A DNA stretch of 64,000 bases from Ascoidea asiatica (taxonomy: Eukaryota; Ascomycota; Saccharomycetes; Ascoideales; Ascoideaceae). The position numbers and the translations under genes were made by a program. Shown here one piece after another: positions 29,449 through 42,779 of the stretch. The stretch covers positions 162,512 through 226,511 of the forward strand of contig BCKQ01000011.1 of assembly GCA_001600695.1 (NCBI GenBank), given 5' to 3'. Position 1 is the first letter of the stretch, and each line of letters opens with the position of its first letter. The notes below the pieces were generated by a model. That model did no database searches. It had not been told where the DNA came from and saw only the letters and a program-made list of their open reading frames with translations.

Positions 29449-31785
29449 ATGTTTCGAATATCGACTTCAATCACTAAAAAAGTTTCATTTTCAAATCATT
29501 TTTTAATTTTATCTAAATCAAATATAAATAATATAACAAACTACAACAACTTCAATAATTATAATATATTAAGTAAACTTTTTTCTCAATCATNATATAC
29601 TTTGAATACCACTGAAGTTCNCAAAAAAACNGGTAAAAAAAAATATGTTAAACCAAAACCTTCAATAATTGATGATCATGGTAATGTTCAAATTATTCAT
29701 GGTAATAAAGGTTTACAACCTGATATTTATTATTATCCATTTCCAAAATATAAATTTAATTTCGAAAATTATGATAAATTTTATTTAAATGGTAAACATA
29801 GTATTTCTGATCAAATGAAAGCTTATATACAAAATTATGAAAAATATAAAAAAAATTTAAATAATAATGATAATAAAAATTCAAATTATCATGATTTTAA
29901 AACTTTAACACAATTATTTTATAAAAATTTTTCATTTAAAGAATTAAATTCATCTTTTGAAAATTCAAAACAATTTAAAATTTCAAATCATAATAGAAAT
30001 ATTCAAAATTTAAAAAAATTAAATTTAAATACAATTGAAGAAATTGAAAATATTGATAAAGAATTTAAAGAACTTTTAAAAAAAGAAGAAGATTTATTTA
30101 AAACTAAATTAAAACAAATTAATTTAATTATTGATGATAAATTTCCATGGATTAGATTTGATGATAATTCTTTTGCTTTAATGTTTGATAATGGTACTTT
30201 ATCTCATTTAATTATTCAATTTGATAAATATAATTTTAATAATTTTGAAATAATTTTTAATCATCAAATTAGAAAAAATAAAAAAATTACTGTATTAACT
30301 AAAAAAAGTTATATAAAATTTAATCCAATTATTTTTTTTACTTATAAAAATAATTTAGAAACAAATTATAATGAATTAAAAATTAAAAATTATAGAACTG
30401 AAAGTTTTTATAAAATTTTAAATTTTAAAATTTTTAATTATTTTCAAAAAAATCAAAAAATTTTAAATTTAAATTTTGCTTTATTTTTAATAAATTTATT
30501 TATGAAAAAAATTTCAAATCAATTTTATTTATTAAATAATAAAAAAATTTCTTTAATTAGATTAAATAATGGTAAAATTATGAAAGCTCTTCCAGTTTTA
30601 GCTCATCTTTTAAGAATTTCTGCAAATGATNTTAATGCAAATTTTAATGAATATAATTTAACTTCAAATTATAATGATTTAATTCCAAAAGATTCAAAAA
30701 TTTCTAAAAAAAATACAGGTATTTTTAAAAAAAAATTAAGATTTCTTTTTATTTCTAAATTTTTCAATCAAGGTGATATTTGGGATATTTATTATTCTTG
30801 GCTTTTAACTGATAAAGATAAAAGTATGCTTTGGTATACAAGAAATGTTTTAAAAATTATTTTAACGGATAATAATAATCAAATTTATAATAATTATGAT
30901 TTACATGATTCAAAAGAAAATATAGAAATGTATAAAAAATGTTTTAATAAATCAAGATTTATAACTAAAGATCCTTCAAAAGATTTAAAAGAGCAAAAAA
31001 TTATTGATGAAGATGATAATAAATATATAGATTATAGCTTTAATCCTTTTAAAAATGAAATTTATAATTCTTCATATATTAGAAATAATTNTAATAAAAA
31101 TGATAAACCATTTAGATATCAAAGAGATGATATATCTTCAAGAAATTATAAAGAAAATATAGAGGATATGTCTGGTGTGTTTGAAGTAGATGATAGAACA
31201 ACATTTTTTACTACAAATCCTTCTAAAAGTTTTGATAATGATATTGATAATGATATTGATGATGATATTGATAATGATATTGATATTGATAATGATAATA
31301 AATCATCAATATTTAATGGAGATAATAGATCAAAAAGTTTTGATAGCGAAAACTTTGATAGACCGATAAAAATTAATAGAGATAGATCAAGATATTCTAG
31401 AAAGTCCAGTAGATATTCTGACAGTTATGATTTTATAGATTATGAAAATGAAAGTAATGGAAAAATATCAAATAAAGAACAAAAATTAGAGAAAAAGAAA
31501 TTTGAAAAAAATTTAGAAAAAATAGAAAAATCTNATAATTCATTTGAAAATGCATTATTATCTAAAGAAGAAAATTTTATTGATGTAGATAAAATGGCAG
31601 AAATTTATGAAAAAAAAGAAAATAATCCAAGTTTTAAACAGACTTCAAGAAGAATAGAATATAATCCATTTAAAGATGAACCTGAACTTAGTATAAGTTT
31701 AAAANATAATGAAGACTCAAGAAATTCTAAATCTCAGACTAGGAAAAGAGAAAAAAGAATCTTAAAAGCTGAGAATTACTTTTAG
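29449..31785 (+). CDS. Unrecognised protein with probable mitochondrial presequence
   Basis: A 778-residue protein that I cannot assign. The first 45 residues (MFRISTSITKKVSFSNHFLI onward) lack acids and are rich in basic, Ser and Asn residues, as in matrix presequences. The body (about 70-520) is Lys/Asn/Phe-rich and looks globular: KFPWIRFDDNSFALMFDNG, TLSHLIIQFDKYN, NGKIMKALPVLAHLLRISAN and FNQGDIWDIYYSWLLTDKD. The C-terminal 250 residues are disordered, with a DNDID repeat near 590-615 and a charged Lys/Glu tail. The layout resembles yeast factors for mitochondrial gene expression, which evolve fast, but this is a guess. Five codons contain N. It converges with DPM1. Confidence 0.7.
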   Translation: MFRISTSITKKVSFSNHFLILSKSNINNITNYNNFNNYNILSKLFSQSXYTLNTTEVXKKXGKKKYVKPKPSIIDDHGNVQIIHGNKGLQPDIYYYPFPKYKFNFENYDKFYLNGKHSISDQMKAYIQNYEKYKKNLNNNDNKNSNYHDFKTLTQLFYKNFSFKELNSSFENSKQFKISNHNRNIQNLKKLNLNTIEEIENIDKEFKELLKKEEDLFKTKLKQINLIIDDKFPWIRFDDNSFALMFDNGTLSHLIIQFDKYNFNNFEIIFNHQIRKNKKITVLTKKSYIKFNPIIFFTYKNNLETNYNELKIKNYRTESFYKILNFKIFNYFQKNQKILNLNFALFLINLFMKKISNQFYLLNNKKISLIRLNNGKIMKALPVLAHLLRISANDXNANFNEYNLTSNYNDLIPKDSKISKKNTGIFKKKLRFLFISKFFNQGDIWDIYYSWLLTDKDKSMLWYTRNVLKIILTDNNNQIYNNYDLHDSKENIEMYKKCFNKSRFITKDPSKDLKEQKIIDEDDNKYIDYSFNPFKNEIYNSSYIRNNXNKNDKPFRYQRDDISSRNYKENIEDMSGVFEVDDRTTFFTTNPSKSFDNDIDNDIDDDIDNDIDIDNDNKSSIFNGDNRSKSFDSENFDRPIKINRDRSRYSRKSSRYSDSYDFIDYENESNGKISNKEQKLEKKKFEKNLEKIEKSXNSFENALLSKEENFIDVDKMAEIYEKKENNPSFKQTSRRIEYNPFKDEPELSISLKXNEDSRNSKSQTRKREKRILKAENYF

Positions 31786-32075
31786 AAAAAAAATTTTAAG
31801 TCTATTTCTGAATATGTATATAGAAACAAAGGGGAACTAGAATTAAAAAAAAAACTATTTTGTATAATAAAAATGCTGAAGTAAAATTTACTTCAAAAAC
31901 TTTTGAATTTTATTACAATTTTATTAGAAATTCAAAAAGAATTATAGGTTAAATTAAATTACACATCACAAGGAAAAAAATAAAAAAAAAAATTATAAAA
32001 AAACACAATTTTAAGTCAATTTTTTAAAACACAATATTTAATAATCAATATTTAATATTGGAAGAATTGAATAAT
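31786..32075. other. Short convergent intergenic region
   Basis: 290 AT-rich bases containing both 3' UTRs of the flanking convergent genes. Nothing else is seen. Confidence 0.4.
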
Positions 32076-32897
32076 TCAAATTAATGATAAACATCTTGCA
32101 ATTATAAACATAATAGTTGAAAAAACAATAAATAAACCACCAAAACACGTCAAAAGATTTTTTAAACCAAATCTATAAATATATAATTCTTTTAATTGAT
32201 CAATATATTGAATCATAACTTTACCAGATAATTTACTTTCACCTTCAGTTCTAACACCAAAAGAAAATGGAACATCACCAATTGCATCTGATCTTGGTAA
32301 AGGTAATTTTGCTAATAATTCTAAAGCAATTTTAAAACCATCACCATTAATATTATTAATTGTATTTGGATCAACATCAAATAAATATTTTTTTTGAACA
32401 CCAAAAAAACCAGACATTGGATCAGAAGCTGGTGTTAAAGGTAAAGCTAAAGATCTTGCACCAGAAGAAATAATTCTTCTATATAATGGCCAACTTTTAT
32501 CCATTTCAACACCTTTTGCATATCTTGTACCTAAAACAAAAGGATATTTTTCTAAAGTTTCAAACATTTTTGGTACAGATTCAGGTGGATGTTGTAAATC
32601 TGCATCCATACAAAGTAAATATTTACCTTTTGAATTTTTAAAACCATGCATTACAGCAGATGATAAACCACGTTCAGTAGTTCTAACAATAATTCGAACA
32701 TTTAATTTTTCATTATCTTGTAATTTTTTAACTTCTTCAACTGAACCATCTTGAGAATTATCATCAACAAAAATTAATTCTGTTTGTGAAGATTTTTTAG
32801 GACCAAGTGCTTCAAAGACTCTAGTTGTTAATGGTCTTATATTTAACTTTTCATGATAAGCTGGAACAATTATACTGTATAATATTTGATCAGTCAT
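32076..32897 (-). CDS. DPM1: Dolichol-phosphate mannosyltransferase Dpm1
   Basis: A 273-residue GT2 glycosyltransferase that makes dolichyl-phosphate mannose from GDP-mannose at the ER membrane, the donor for N-glycan, O-mannose and GPI synthesis. Seen: N-terminal YSIIVPAYHEKLNIRPLTTR, nucleotide-binding FVDDNSQDGS, RTTERGLSSAVMHGFKNSKG, the metal-binding MDADLQHPPE, SDPMSGFFGV, and the acceptor-side block GDVPFSFGVRTEGESKL. One C-terminal membrane segment (about 246-270, CFGGLFIVFSTIMFIIA) matches the single-subunit Saccharomyces type rather than the human DPM1/2/3 form. S. cerevisiae Dpm1 has 267 residues. It supplies mannose for GPI-anchored and O-mannosylated wall proteins such as the GH72 and GH17 enzymes here. 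Confidence 0.95.
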   Translation of the reverse strand: MTDQILYSIIVPAYHEKLNIRPLTTRVFEALGPKKSSQTELIFVDDNSQDGSVEEVKKLQDNEKLNVRIIVRTTERGLSSAVMHGFKNSKGKYLLCMDADLQHPPESVPKMFETLEKYPFVLGTRYAKGVEMDKSWPLYRRIISSGARSLALPLTPASDPMSGFFGVQKKYLFDVDPNTINNINGDGFKIALELLAKLPLPRSDAIGDVPFSFGVRTEGESKLSGKVMIQYIDQLKELYIYRFGLKNLLTCFGGLFIVFSTIMFIIARCLSLI

Positions 32898-33347
32898 TTT
32901 TTTCTTAATGAGGATTTTATGAGAATAGGATTAATTATCTATTTAGCAACTAATAAATGAACTGAGGTTCAATTGGAAAAGGATCTTAGAAGAGTCTATC
33001 AATNGACAACACAACTGGATACAACAAAATGATTTTCCTAAATAATTGAGTAATGAACTGAAATAAAAGTCTTTGNTATTCCAAATTCTTCTTGAATAAT
33101 CTTCTTCAATCTTATTTATATTCAATTCTTTTTCAATAAATTCGTCAGTGTTTGAATGTGAAAAAGAATGTCTGTCACCTTGAGATGAGAGCGTTTTCAC
33201 CGTGTTCAAAGCCCAGAGACTTTTTGTTGATGAGGTGTGGTCTTTTGTGTCGGGAGTGGACCCGGAGTCCTGGCTTGCTGGTCCAAATGCACTTACAGCT
33301 ACAATTCTGCTACAATTCAACCACAATTGCTGAAACAAAAAATATTG

Positions 33348-33384
<37 letters not shown>

Positions 33385-33728
33385 TATTCTGCAACCAGAA
33401 AATACTTTTATCCAACTTCTTGAGAGAAAATAAGAGAGAAAACAAAAAGAAAAACAATAAGAAAAAGAAAAGAAAATTAATAGTTATAAATAATACAAAT
33501 ATATATCCCAGACCCAAATATACATAAAACAAAAAGACCAAAGCAAAAAAAAAAAGAAATGAATTGAAAAAAAAAAAAGAAAAGGAACTAAAATGAATGA
33601 GTAACATTCACAAGAAAGGCAAAAAAAAAAAATTAACGATAGTTTTCATTGACGGAATTTTAGATTATATTAGATTATATTAGATCGAAAATGTATTGTT
33701 TTGAAATTAAAATCATTATCAGCTTTAT
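32898..33728. promoter_or_regulatory. DPM1 promoter region / TAO3 3' flank
   Basis: 831 bases. A GC-richer island lies at about 33170-33310, followed by an (ATTT)n microsatellite at 33349-33383 and A-rich sequence into the TAO3 3' end. A reverse frame of 131 codons at 32943-33338 crosses the island without recognisable content and is not called. Confidence 0.4.
33349..33383. repeat. (ATTT)n microsatellite
   Basis: About nine tandem ATTT units, intergenic. Confidence 0.85.
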
Positions 33729-36700
33729 TTACATACTTCTTGGAGGTGAAGTAATGATATTGATATTATTCTTAGGAGAGCTCATTTTTGAATTAGAACT
33801 ATTACTATTTGAATTTGTATGAAGATTCATTTTTGAAGGTTTTTTTTTATTTTTTGATTGTCCACGTAAAATACTATCGAATTTAAAAACACCATCTTGA
33901 ACTGGAGGTGAATTAGATGATGTATTAGTATCAAATGAAGATATCATTGACGTACCAGAGGAAGGAAATTCATTGAATAAAGGTGAAGATATTGGTGTTG
34001 ACCTATTTAATAAATTAACATTTGTATTAACCATATTATTGTTANTATTATTGTGGTTATTACTATTTCCGTTTATATTACCGAATCCATTACTTAATCT
34101 TGATATTCCACTCATGTTTATATTTCTATTATCCATACTACCATTAATGGAATTTGTATCATTTGAATTAACTGCAGTAATACTTGTAAAATAATGATGA
34201 TTTGGATGAAATTTAAATGATGATCGACTTTCTGATCTTGCTAAACTTCTATTTACAATATTACTAATTTTTGCAGTATCTGTTGATCCTGAATGATTAT
34301 GAAATCCAATAGGATCAAATGGTCTATTATTTTGAGAATTATTATCACCATTTGAATTATCATCTGTAATATCTCCACTTAAAACTTCTTCTTCTGGGAG
34401 TTCTGGTAATTCTGGTAAATCTGTTTCATCCGAAAATATATTTTGATAATAATTTAATGTTTCCCACATTCCTGTATATGATGGTGTTGGATCTTCAACA
34501 CCTGAAAATGACATATTATCTGTTATCACTGGTTCAATATTATTATTATTATAATCTTCATGGAATAAAATATCTTCTGCAGGTGAATTAGCATCAAATT
34601 CTGGATCTGTATCATCAACACATGCTGTTGAAACTGTATGAACATTATTTCTTGTAGTTGTTGATGTTATTGCTGGCATTGGAACTGACCATCCAGTTTC
34701 CGAAGGTGCTCCGAAAAGTGTAACTCCTCTTTCATATTCTTTTAAATTTTTANATCCTAAAATTAATTTTAACACATATTTATCAAATTCACTTCCAGAT
34801 AAAACTGTTACTCTTTCTAGAACTTTAAATGCTAAATCTGTATTTTCACTCATCAATAATCTTAGTAATGGAGAAATTAAATCTGCTCCAACTCCAATTA
34901 ATTCTTTACTATTAAAATCAATATATCGAAATAATTCTTTTAAAAATTCCATAGTTTCAATTTTTACCCATTCAATTTTATTAAGTAAAAGTCCTGTTAA
35001 AAATACTAATGTTAAACCTTGAAATTCAGGAAAATAATATTGTTTTATAAGTGATATAATTTGATTAATAAGATCTGCTTTTGTTCTAAAACGTTGTTTT
35101 GAAAATGAAATAAATATTTTGGATAAAACTAATTTTTCTTCTTGTACTGCAATATCACTTAATACATTTGCAGCTTCAATAATTTCTAAAGTATAATTAT
35201 CTTCTTGAAAAGCATGTAAAAATCTAGGAATATTAGATAATATAGCTAATAATAATCTTGATTTTCCTCCTATAATTTCACTAGCTTTCAATTTATTTAA
35301 TCGATCTAATAATTTCAAAGTTGGAGCAAATGATGTTGATGATCTTAATCCAATCACAATTATTCTTTGTAAACCATCAAATTTTCCTTCCCAATTACCA
35401 GGGAATGTAGANATTAGACATGCAATAGAGTCATCAGAATCAAGATCAATTTTCGATAAGTATTTTTCTAATATTGAAATAACTTCTAGGAATTCTTTTT
35501 CATTAATAGAACTTAAACATGCAACAATNCCCCAAAAGATTTGAGGAAAAAGAATTAATTCTTCAGGATCAATTTTATCAACAATAGTATGTAATGTCAT
35601 TAATATCTGAATTGCAAAATTTATTATATCAGGAAGTGTATCAGAGATAGTATTACTTAAACGATGTAACATTTCTTGCATCATTGAATGATCTAAAGTT
35701 TTGAACAATGATCTAAATATTTGAAATGAACGACATGCAATATGTCTTACAGCACAAGTAGTTGCCCATTTTAATGCAACTCTACTCCATTCATCTTGTA
35801 ATGAAGGAAATGAATCAGAAAAAATTTCAATAACTGTTGTAATTAAGGAATTCATATTCTCAGGTGTTTTAGCTCCATCTGGACTGTTAACATCTTCATA
35901 AAGCCATAAATTTTTATTAGAATGACCACTTCTTCCTAATAATTCTTGTACTTCTTTGGATTTAGGATGATTAAGTGCCAACTCATGGATAAGGGTACAT
36001 AACATAGCCTTTGCTTGCTCTTGAACTAAAACTAAATAATGATCCAATAATAAAAATGAAATATGAAGTAAAAGAGGTAATTTTTCTTTCATAGAAACAT
36101 TTTCAGCTGAAAANAAATCAACCAAAAATATTAAAGATAATTGACCTAAAGAGAAAATGTCTCTATCTTTGTAAGAAGATAAATTATGAAAATACGGAAA
36201 AATTTTACTTTTAACTGGAGGTAAAAATTCTGGAGCAGGAGGTATCATAGTCTTAGGCTCAATATATGAAACTAATTTATCAATAACAGCCGAGGGTGCC
36301 AAAGAAGAAACTGACATAACAATTTGCCGAGAATACTCCACAAAAACAGAGTCCCTTCTTTTTAGGCTTTCTGTGATTAAATAACCTAAAATGACTCCGA
36401 TATTGTCAGAGTTGCTAGCATTAGCTAACGCCGACCACAACGCCTCCACGGCACCATGCATTGTATCACTGTATTTAATGGTTATTTCAAATAAATTGTT
36501 TAAAACCATTGATGTTGATGAATCTGTAATTTTATTATCATCATCATGTTTTAAGATAACAGTTGGTAACCATGCAATTAGAAGAGAAAGAATATCTCTT
36601 CTTTCTGAACTTCCAACTTTATGAAAATACATTGTGAATGTTGAAATGATAAAAAATCTATCATCATTGAAACTTGTTGAATATTCATTGGCCAAATTAA

Positions 36701-39700
36701 ACATTGCTCTTTTATAGACAACCGAAGTTCTACTGCAAATATGAGACATTTGAGTTTCTGCTAAATTGGTGTGATAAAATCGATTTTCTGTTGCTATTAA
36801 AAGTTCACCAGCTTTCTTACGAATCTCATAACTCTTAGAACCGATTGCAAATAAGCCAAGGCAAATAATATCATAAGACTTACACTGGTAATTCGGATTA
36901 GAAATTAAAGTATCGGCAATGGTCATGAAATAATTTTCAAAAGTTTTTGGGGATTCATGATAATTGAAACATTCCGGAATTACTTGCTCTAAAATAAAAG
37001 CTTCTTCATTATGTATCAAAAGATTTTTTAAAGCTCTTCGACCTAAGGCTTGTACCAATTCTCTTTGAGTCGATTCTTTAGGAGCAGAAAACTTTTTAGA
37101 TGAAAACAATGATTTTATCCATAAAAGTAATTCTCGAACATCAAATGACATTACTGGAGTCGTTCCTAATCCTTCAATTTTTTCCATTACTTCTCCAGAA
37201 CATAATGCCGCCATACAACTTAAAGAAGCAAACTGTAATGAATTACGCTCAATCTGTAGTTCAGCATTTAATTTGATAACATTAGTTTTATTCTTTATAA
37301 CCATTCTCTCATATCTTTGATCTGCTATCAGAGATGATCTACCATATCCACACCATTCTTCAAGAAATTCAAAACAAGAAATTCTAGCTTCAAATGGTAA
37401 CATGTCTACTCTATCTGCTTTTTTAAGTCCCAAAAAGCAATTTTCAACCAAACCGCAAAAATATCTTCTAAGTTTTTGATAGTCATCACTTTCTTGGACA
37501 TATTCAATAGAAAGAAAATTTTTAACTAGCTTTATAAAAGAAACCAATTCTTTCAAAATTGATTCATCGGTGTAAATTGTTGGGTCCGAAATGTGCTTAG
37601 ATGTAGCCGCCATTATATGAGTAATTTCAATTCGTAATCTGTAACTTTGGTTGCTTACTAGTCCCCTGTGAACCTCTTCTTCCCATTTTTCTCGAATTGG
37701 AATAACTGTTTCAATTAAAACCTTGTATATATTGATATTGATACAGCTAAGACCTGTTATTATTGCATCGCATATCATGTCCTGATCCATGCTTAATAAA
37801 GGAATCACCATGTTTAAAATTGATTTAGCAGATGTCAGTGTTTGACTTTGAGAAGAAACAGATTTTTTTCTTCCGTGAGAGTAAACATCTATTGCACTTC
37901 TAAGTACAACAGTTTGCTCACTTGTTGATGTTAACGAACAACAAGCAACAATCAAAAACATTTTCCATTGTTGAATCACTATTTCACGCTTAGGTGTAGA
38001 TGAGTTTTTTGAACTTGAAAATCCCAACAGATTAGAAGTATTTAAGATCTTCAAGATATGATCTTGTAATCGAACCAATCGTCCACATACAATAGAACGG
38101 CATAATGCAATGGCTATTGGACACTTCTCAAAGCATATGTTAAGAACCTTTGGAAATACTCTAAACCATAAACTTAATTCAATTCCACTATCAGCTTCTG
38201 CAAGTCGTTCTAAGGTTTCTTCAGTGGGTAAAGATTTTAAAGTAGTTAATTTTTTTCGTTCTGGCATACTTAATTCTCTGAAATGCGGTGATATTAGATC
38301 AAAGAAGGTAATGGAATGAAGAACATTAATCAATCGAGTTCCAAAGTCAGCAACAAATTTTGAGGTACTTCTGACATGAATGAGGGTTTTTCTATCAGAA
38401 GACAATCTCATCCCTTTTGCTCTTTCATATATTGCTTGGTCAAATTTTGGTGCCAATCTTAATATCTCCAATCCAAGTCTTCTAATCATCGTATTACGAG
38501 AACAAAGAAAAAACAACCCATTTCCTTCCACCTCTTCAATTAGGGTTATTATATTTTTCCATTCCAATTCATCGGCACTTTTATCTTCTTCGGATCTATC
38601 ATCTATAGGTTTTTTATCAACCGCACTAAACTTATAATTACCATTTAGAATATAATCGGCTCCTCCAAATTTTTTTGGTGCAGCTGTTGACGCCGTCTTA
38701 ATTGGTGATCGTAAAGATTTTAGCCAAGTATTGAGTAGTTCAACATACAAACCTAATAGCTTCTGAAAACTCCTTGAAGAAAAAATCAAATAATGAAGAT
38801 TAGAACTATTAGTACTTGAAAATAAAGAATTACTGTACTCAAAATTAAAAACAATTTTTGTAAATGTTGACATCAATAAATAGGATAAATTAGTTCTTTG
38901 TGGTGAAGTAGATGAATTTTTCTTTATTGGATTAATGTCATACTTGGGATTCAAAATAAAAAATTTTAAGCAGTTCAATGATGAACTAGCAATATTTAAA
39001 TTTTTGTTGATACAATTCTTGATTAAAATTTCAAATAATCTTTTTAATGAAAGATAATTTGATGATGGATTATTATGACAACTNATATACCAATANGGCA
39101 ACGCATTGATTAAACTTTCATAAAGTTTAAGATTAAGATTTTTGTTAAAAGGACCAGAAGAACTTTCACTCCCAAAATGAAAAGAGGAAGAAAATATTGG
39201 AGAAATTAAACTAGAATTCATATTTTGTTGATAATATGCATTTATATCATCATTTATTTTTTGAGCTGAAACAAATAAACTTTGCTTTTCATCGCAATCT
39301 AAATCTCCAACAATATCATTTCCTAATTGTTTATCAAGTAAAAGAAATAATTTTAAAAAATAAGAACTAAGCTCTTCATGAATATCATTATTTGTTGAAT
39401 CATTATGAAGCATTGAATGTAAATTGATATTTGGTCTCAAAGGTAATCTAACTTCACTATCTCGAATTTCAAAACATGATCTTGGTTCTTTTCCATCTTC
39501 TCTTGCAGTCGGTATTTTAGCATTTCCAAGAAGGTCATAAGCAGTAGAATTTCCAGCAGAATCTTCATTTATATTTCCATAATCTATTAAAAGAAAATTT
39601 TGATCAGAAGGAAAACTTGGTTTTGATTCATAAAAGTTATCATTTAAAATAAGAGTATAAGCTTTAACAACAATTATTAATTTTTCTTGAATTATTGAAT

Positions 39701-42118
39701 CAAGAGATTCTCCATTGAAACNTTGTTTAATTAAAGGAAGAAAAACATTTTCTAAAATATAGGACATATATGAAAATCCAACAACTCTAAAAAGTTCAAC
39801 TAATGAATTTAATAATCTTGGTTCAAAAATTATCCATTGTTGTTTTCTACTATTGTTTTGATTAGAGGAGCCTGAACCATTTGTTAATGAATTTGAATTT
39901 GCAAACATATTTTCATATATTAAATTTAATTTTTCTGTTGTTCTATTTAATGATTCTGAACATCTAAATAAATAAGTCCATAATAATTTTGAAAGATTTT
40001 TAATAATACAAATTTTNANAGCTAATTGATTTTTAAATTGTTGCATATTTTTATAATTTATTGAAGTAAATTGTTTTTTTCTAAATTGACCTAAATTATT
40101 ATTAATTAGATCAAACCATCTTTTTTTGAATAATTCAGAAGAAGAAACAGATAAACATGTACAAGTTAAATTAAAGTACAGTAACCAAACTCTTAATTGA
40201 GGAATTTTATTTGGAGTACTAATTGAAGAATTAATATTAAAATTATTATTAAGATTTATAGTCAGATTGTTATTTAATAAAATTCTACATTTATTATAAA
40301 TTTTATCAATTGCTTTTTTCCAAGTTGGATCATCAGTTTCTGCAGTTAATACATTACCTAAAGGAGATATTAATTGATTTAAAACATCAGTATAAGCTAA
40401 GATAATACCATTACTNTTACTTCGTTCAAAAAAAGTTCCAAGAGAAAGTAAAAAACCAGCGGATTCTTCAAATTCTTTTATTGGAAAATTTGTTAATTTT
40501 AAATATTTCATTCCATGCATTAATAAAGCAATTTGACTTTCCAATTCTTTATCATCAACATAAACATTAACTTTTTCTAAATTTGCAATAAATCTATCAC
40601 TAACTTTTGAAAATCTTCTTTCAGAAATTTTACCTAAGATTACTGCTAATAAATTAATATTTGCAGCTTTCATTGGATTTGAATAAACAACTTTTGGATT
40701 TGAATTTTTTAATTGAGTATAAATATTATCTTCTAATTTATCAAATAATTTTTCATTTTCATTATCATCATTAGTATAATTACCAGAATTATTATTCTCA
40801 AAATCACTTAGGTTATTATTATTATTATTATTGAAATTTAAATTTAAATTAATATTTGTATTACTATCATTATTTGGTAAATCATAATTAATACCAGTAA
40901 ATTCATAATCATCATCAAAAGAATTTAAATTTGATAATGGTATCAGTTTTACAACTTCAATTATAACTCTATATAAAATAAATCCACTAATTATAGATTT
41001 ATTTTCTAATAATTGTAAAGTTTGTTGAGTTTTATAAATTTCTTTTTGATAATATTGATATAAATGAGATAAAGAATAATCATAATTCATATCAGAAGAT
41101 TGAGATAAAAATGAAGTTGATCTTGAATGACTTAAACTTTTTTTTTTTGATAATCTAAATTTTGAACTTGAAGTTGAAATTTTTCTTCTATTTGAAGAAT
41201 CAGTATGAGAATAATTTGATTCAGACAGAATTGGATTTGAGAAATTTCTAAGTTTTGATTGAATATTACTTGTAGTACTTGAGATATTACTTATAGAATT
41301 TGAAGAATCAATTTTTTCTAAAGGTGAATTTGAATTAGAATTTGAATTTGAATTTGAATTAGAAATAGAACTTGATGGAATATTATTATTATTATTTGGA
41401 AGATGTTTTAATTTTAAAGAAATTAAATTTTGAGAATTTTTTAAATCTTTTATAACTTTTAAACAAATATTTAATTCATCTTCTTTTGATCTTTTCCAAT
41501 ACATTGCAGATTCTAAAACATTTTTTGGTTCTTGTTTTGCAATATAACCAAGAGATTTTATAACTTTGTCAAAATTTTTATCTTTACCTTCAATTAAAAT
41601 ATCAATATATTTATTATCAATTGAATTTTGAATATTTGAATTTATATTACTATTTAAATTATTTATATTTGATTTGTTATTGTTATTGGTGTTGGCGTTA
41701 TTGGCGTTATTGTTATTATTATTATTATTATTATTTGTATTTGTATCAAACATTATAGCTAATTTACTTTCAGCTAATCTAACAAAATAAGTAAATAAAA
41801 CATGTAAAATATAATCAGAAGGAGTTTTATTTGAAGAAGCCATTTCTTTTCTAATTTGTAAAGTTGTTTTATTATTAATTACGACATTTGGATTCATTGA
41901 AATATCATTAACTAAATTTGGATCAATTTTTTCAAGTTGATTAATATGAGAAATTTTATTTGACAGATCAGATAAATCAAATTGATCTATATGATCAAGA
42001 GGATTTAAATTATTATTATTGTTAGTATTATTTGTGATAATATTTGATTGATTTATATCTAAATCTGAATTTAGATCTAGATCTAAGTCTAAATCAATTT
42101 GATCCAAATCAATTAAAC

Positions 42119-42152
<34 letters not shown>

Positions 42153-42779
42153 TGAATCATTATTATTTGTGATGTTATTATTATTAGTAGTGAATTGAAA
42201 ATCTTGATTAACAGAACGATGAGCTTGAAATTGATTATTAGATTGATAATTTATTGGAAGATTTGTATTATGATTTGCATTGTTTATATTATTATTTATA
42301 TTATTATTATTTATGGTATNATTAATAGAATTATTAATAGAATTNTTTATTGATTGATTAGTAGGTTGATTAATAGATTGATTGATTGAATGATTTAATG
42401 AATTTATATCGTTATTATAGTTGTTGTTATTGTTATTATTAGTAGTATTATTATTGATATTATTAGTAGTTGTATAATTATCAAGTTGTGATTGATTGAA
42501 ACCAGTTAAAGTGTTTGGAGTACTTAACTGTGATTTAGATAAGTTAATTGAATCATTTTGTATATTATTATTGTTGTTGTTGTTGTTATCGTTATTATTA
42601 AAGGAGAAATTATGATTAATATCTAAATCATTTACATCCAATTGATTCATATTTATATTTAAACCATTTATATTATTATTAATATTGTTATTAACATTGT
42701 TATTAACATTGTTATTATTATTATCATTTATATTATTAGCTTGAGTATCTTCAAGATCAATTATATTTAAATCTATCAT
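33729..42779 (-). CDS. TAO3: Tao3/Pag1 cell-morphogenesis protein (Furry/Mor2 family)
   Basis: A 3016-residue HEAT/ARM-like scaffold of the RAM network, which with Cbk1-Mob2 controls polarised growth, daughter-specific Ace2 activity and mating morphogenesis. The Furry-type core starts near 310 with DYILHVLFTYFVRLAESKLA. Later blocks include WLLYFNLTCTCLSVSSSELF, the very conserved-looking stretch IRRLGLEILRLAPKF, FRVFPKVLNICFEKCPIAI, FLEEWCGYGRSSLIADQRYE and CSRTSVVYKRAMFNLANEYS. The C-terminal 350 residues are Ser/Asn-rich and disordered, with LPELPELPEEE. The first 300 residues are mostly Asn-rich low complexity. S. cerevisiae Tao3 has about 2376 residues, so this protein is some 600 longer. 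No internal stop or frameshift is visible. CTG codons occur at 37836 and 38028. It is divergent from SPC25. Confidence 0.93.

Noticed and set aside
32943-33338. 131-codon reverse frame upstream of DPM1
   Set aside because: Considered as a small gene; it has no recognisable domain, includes ambiguous codons and changes composition in the middle.
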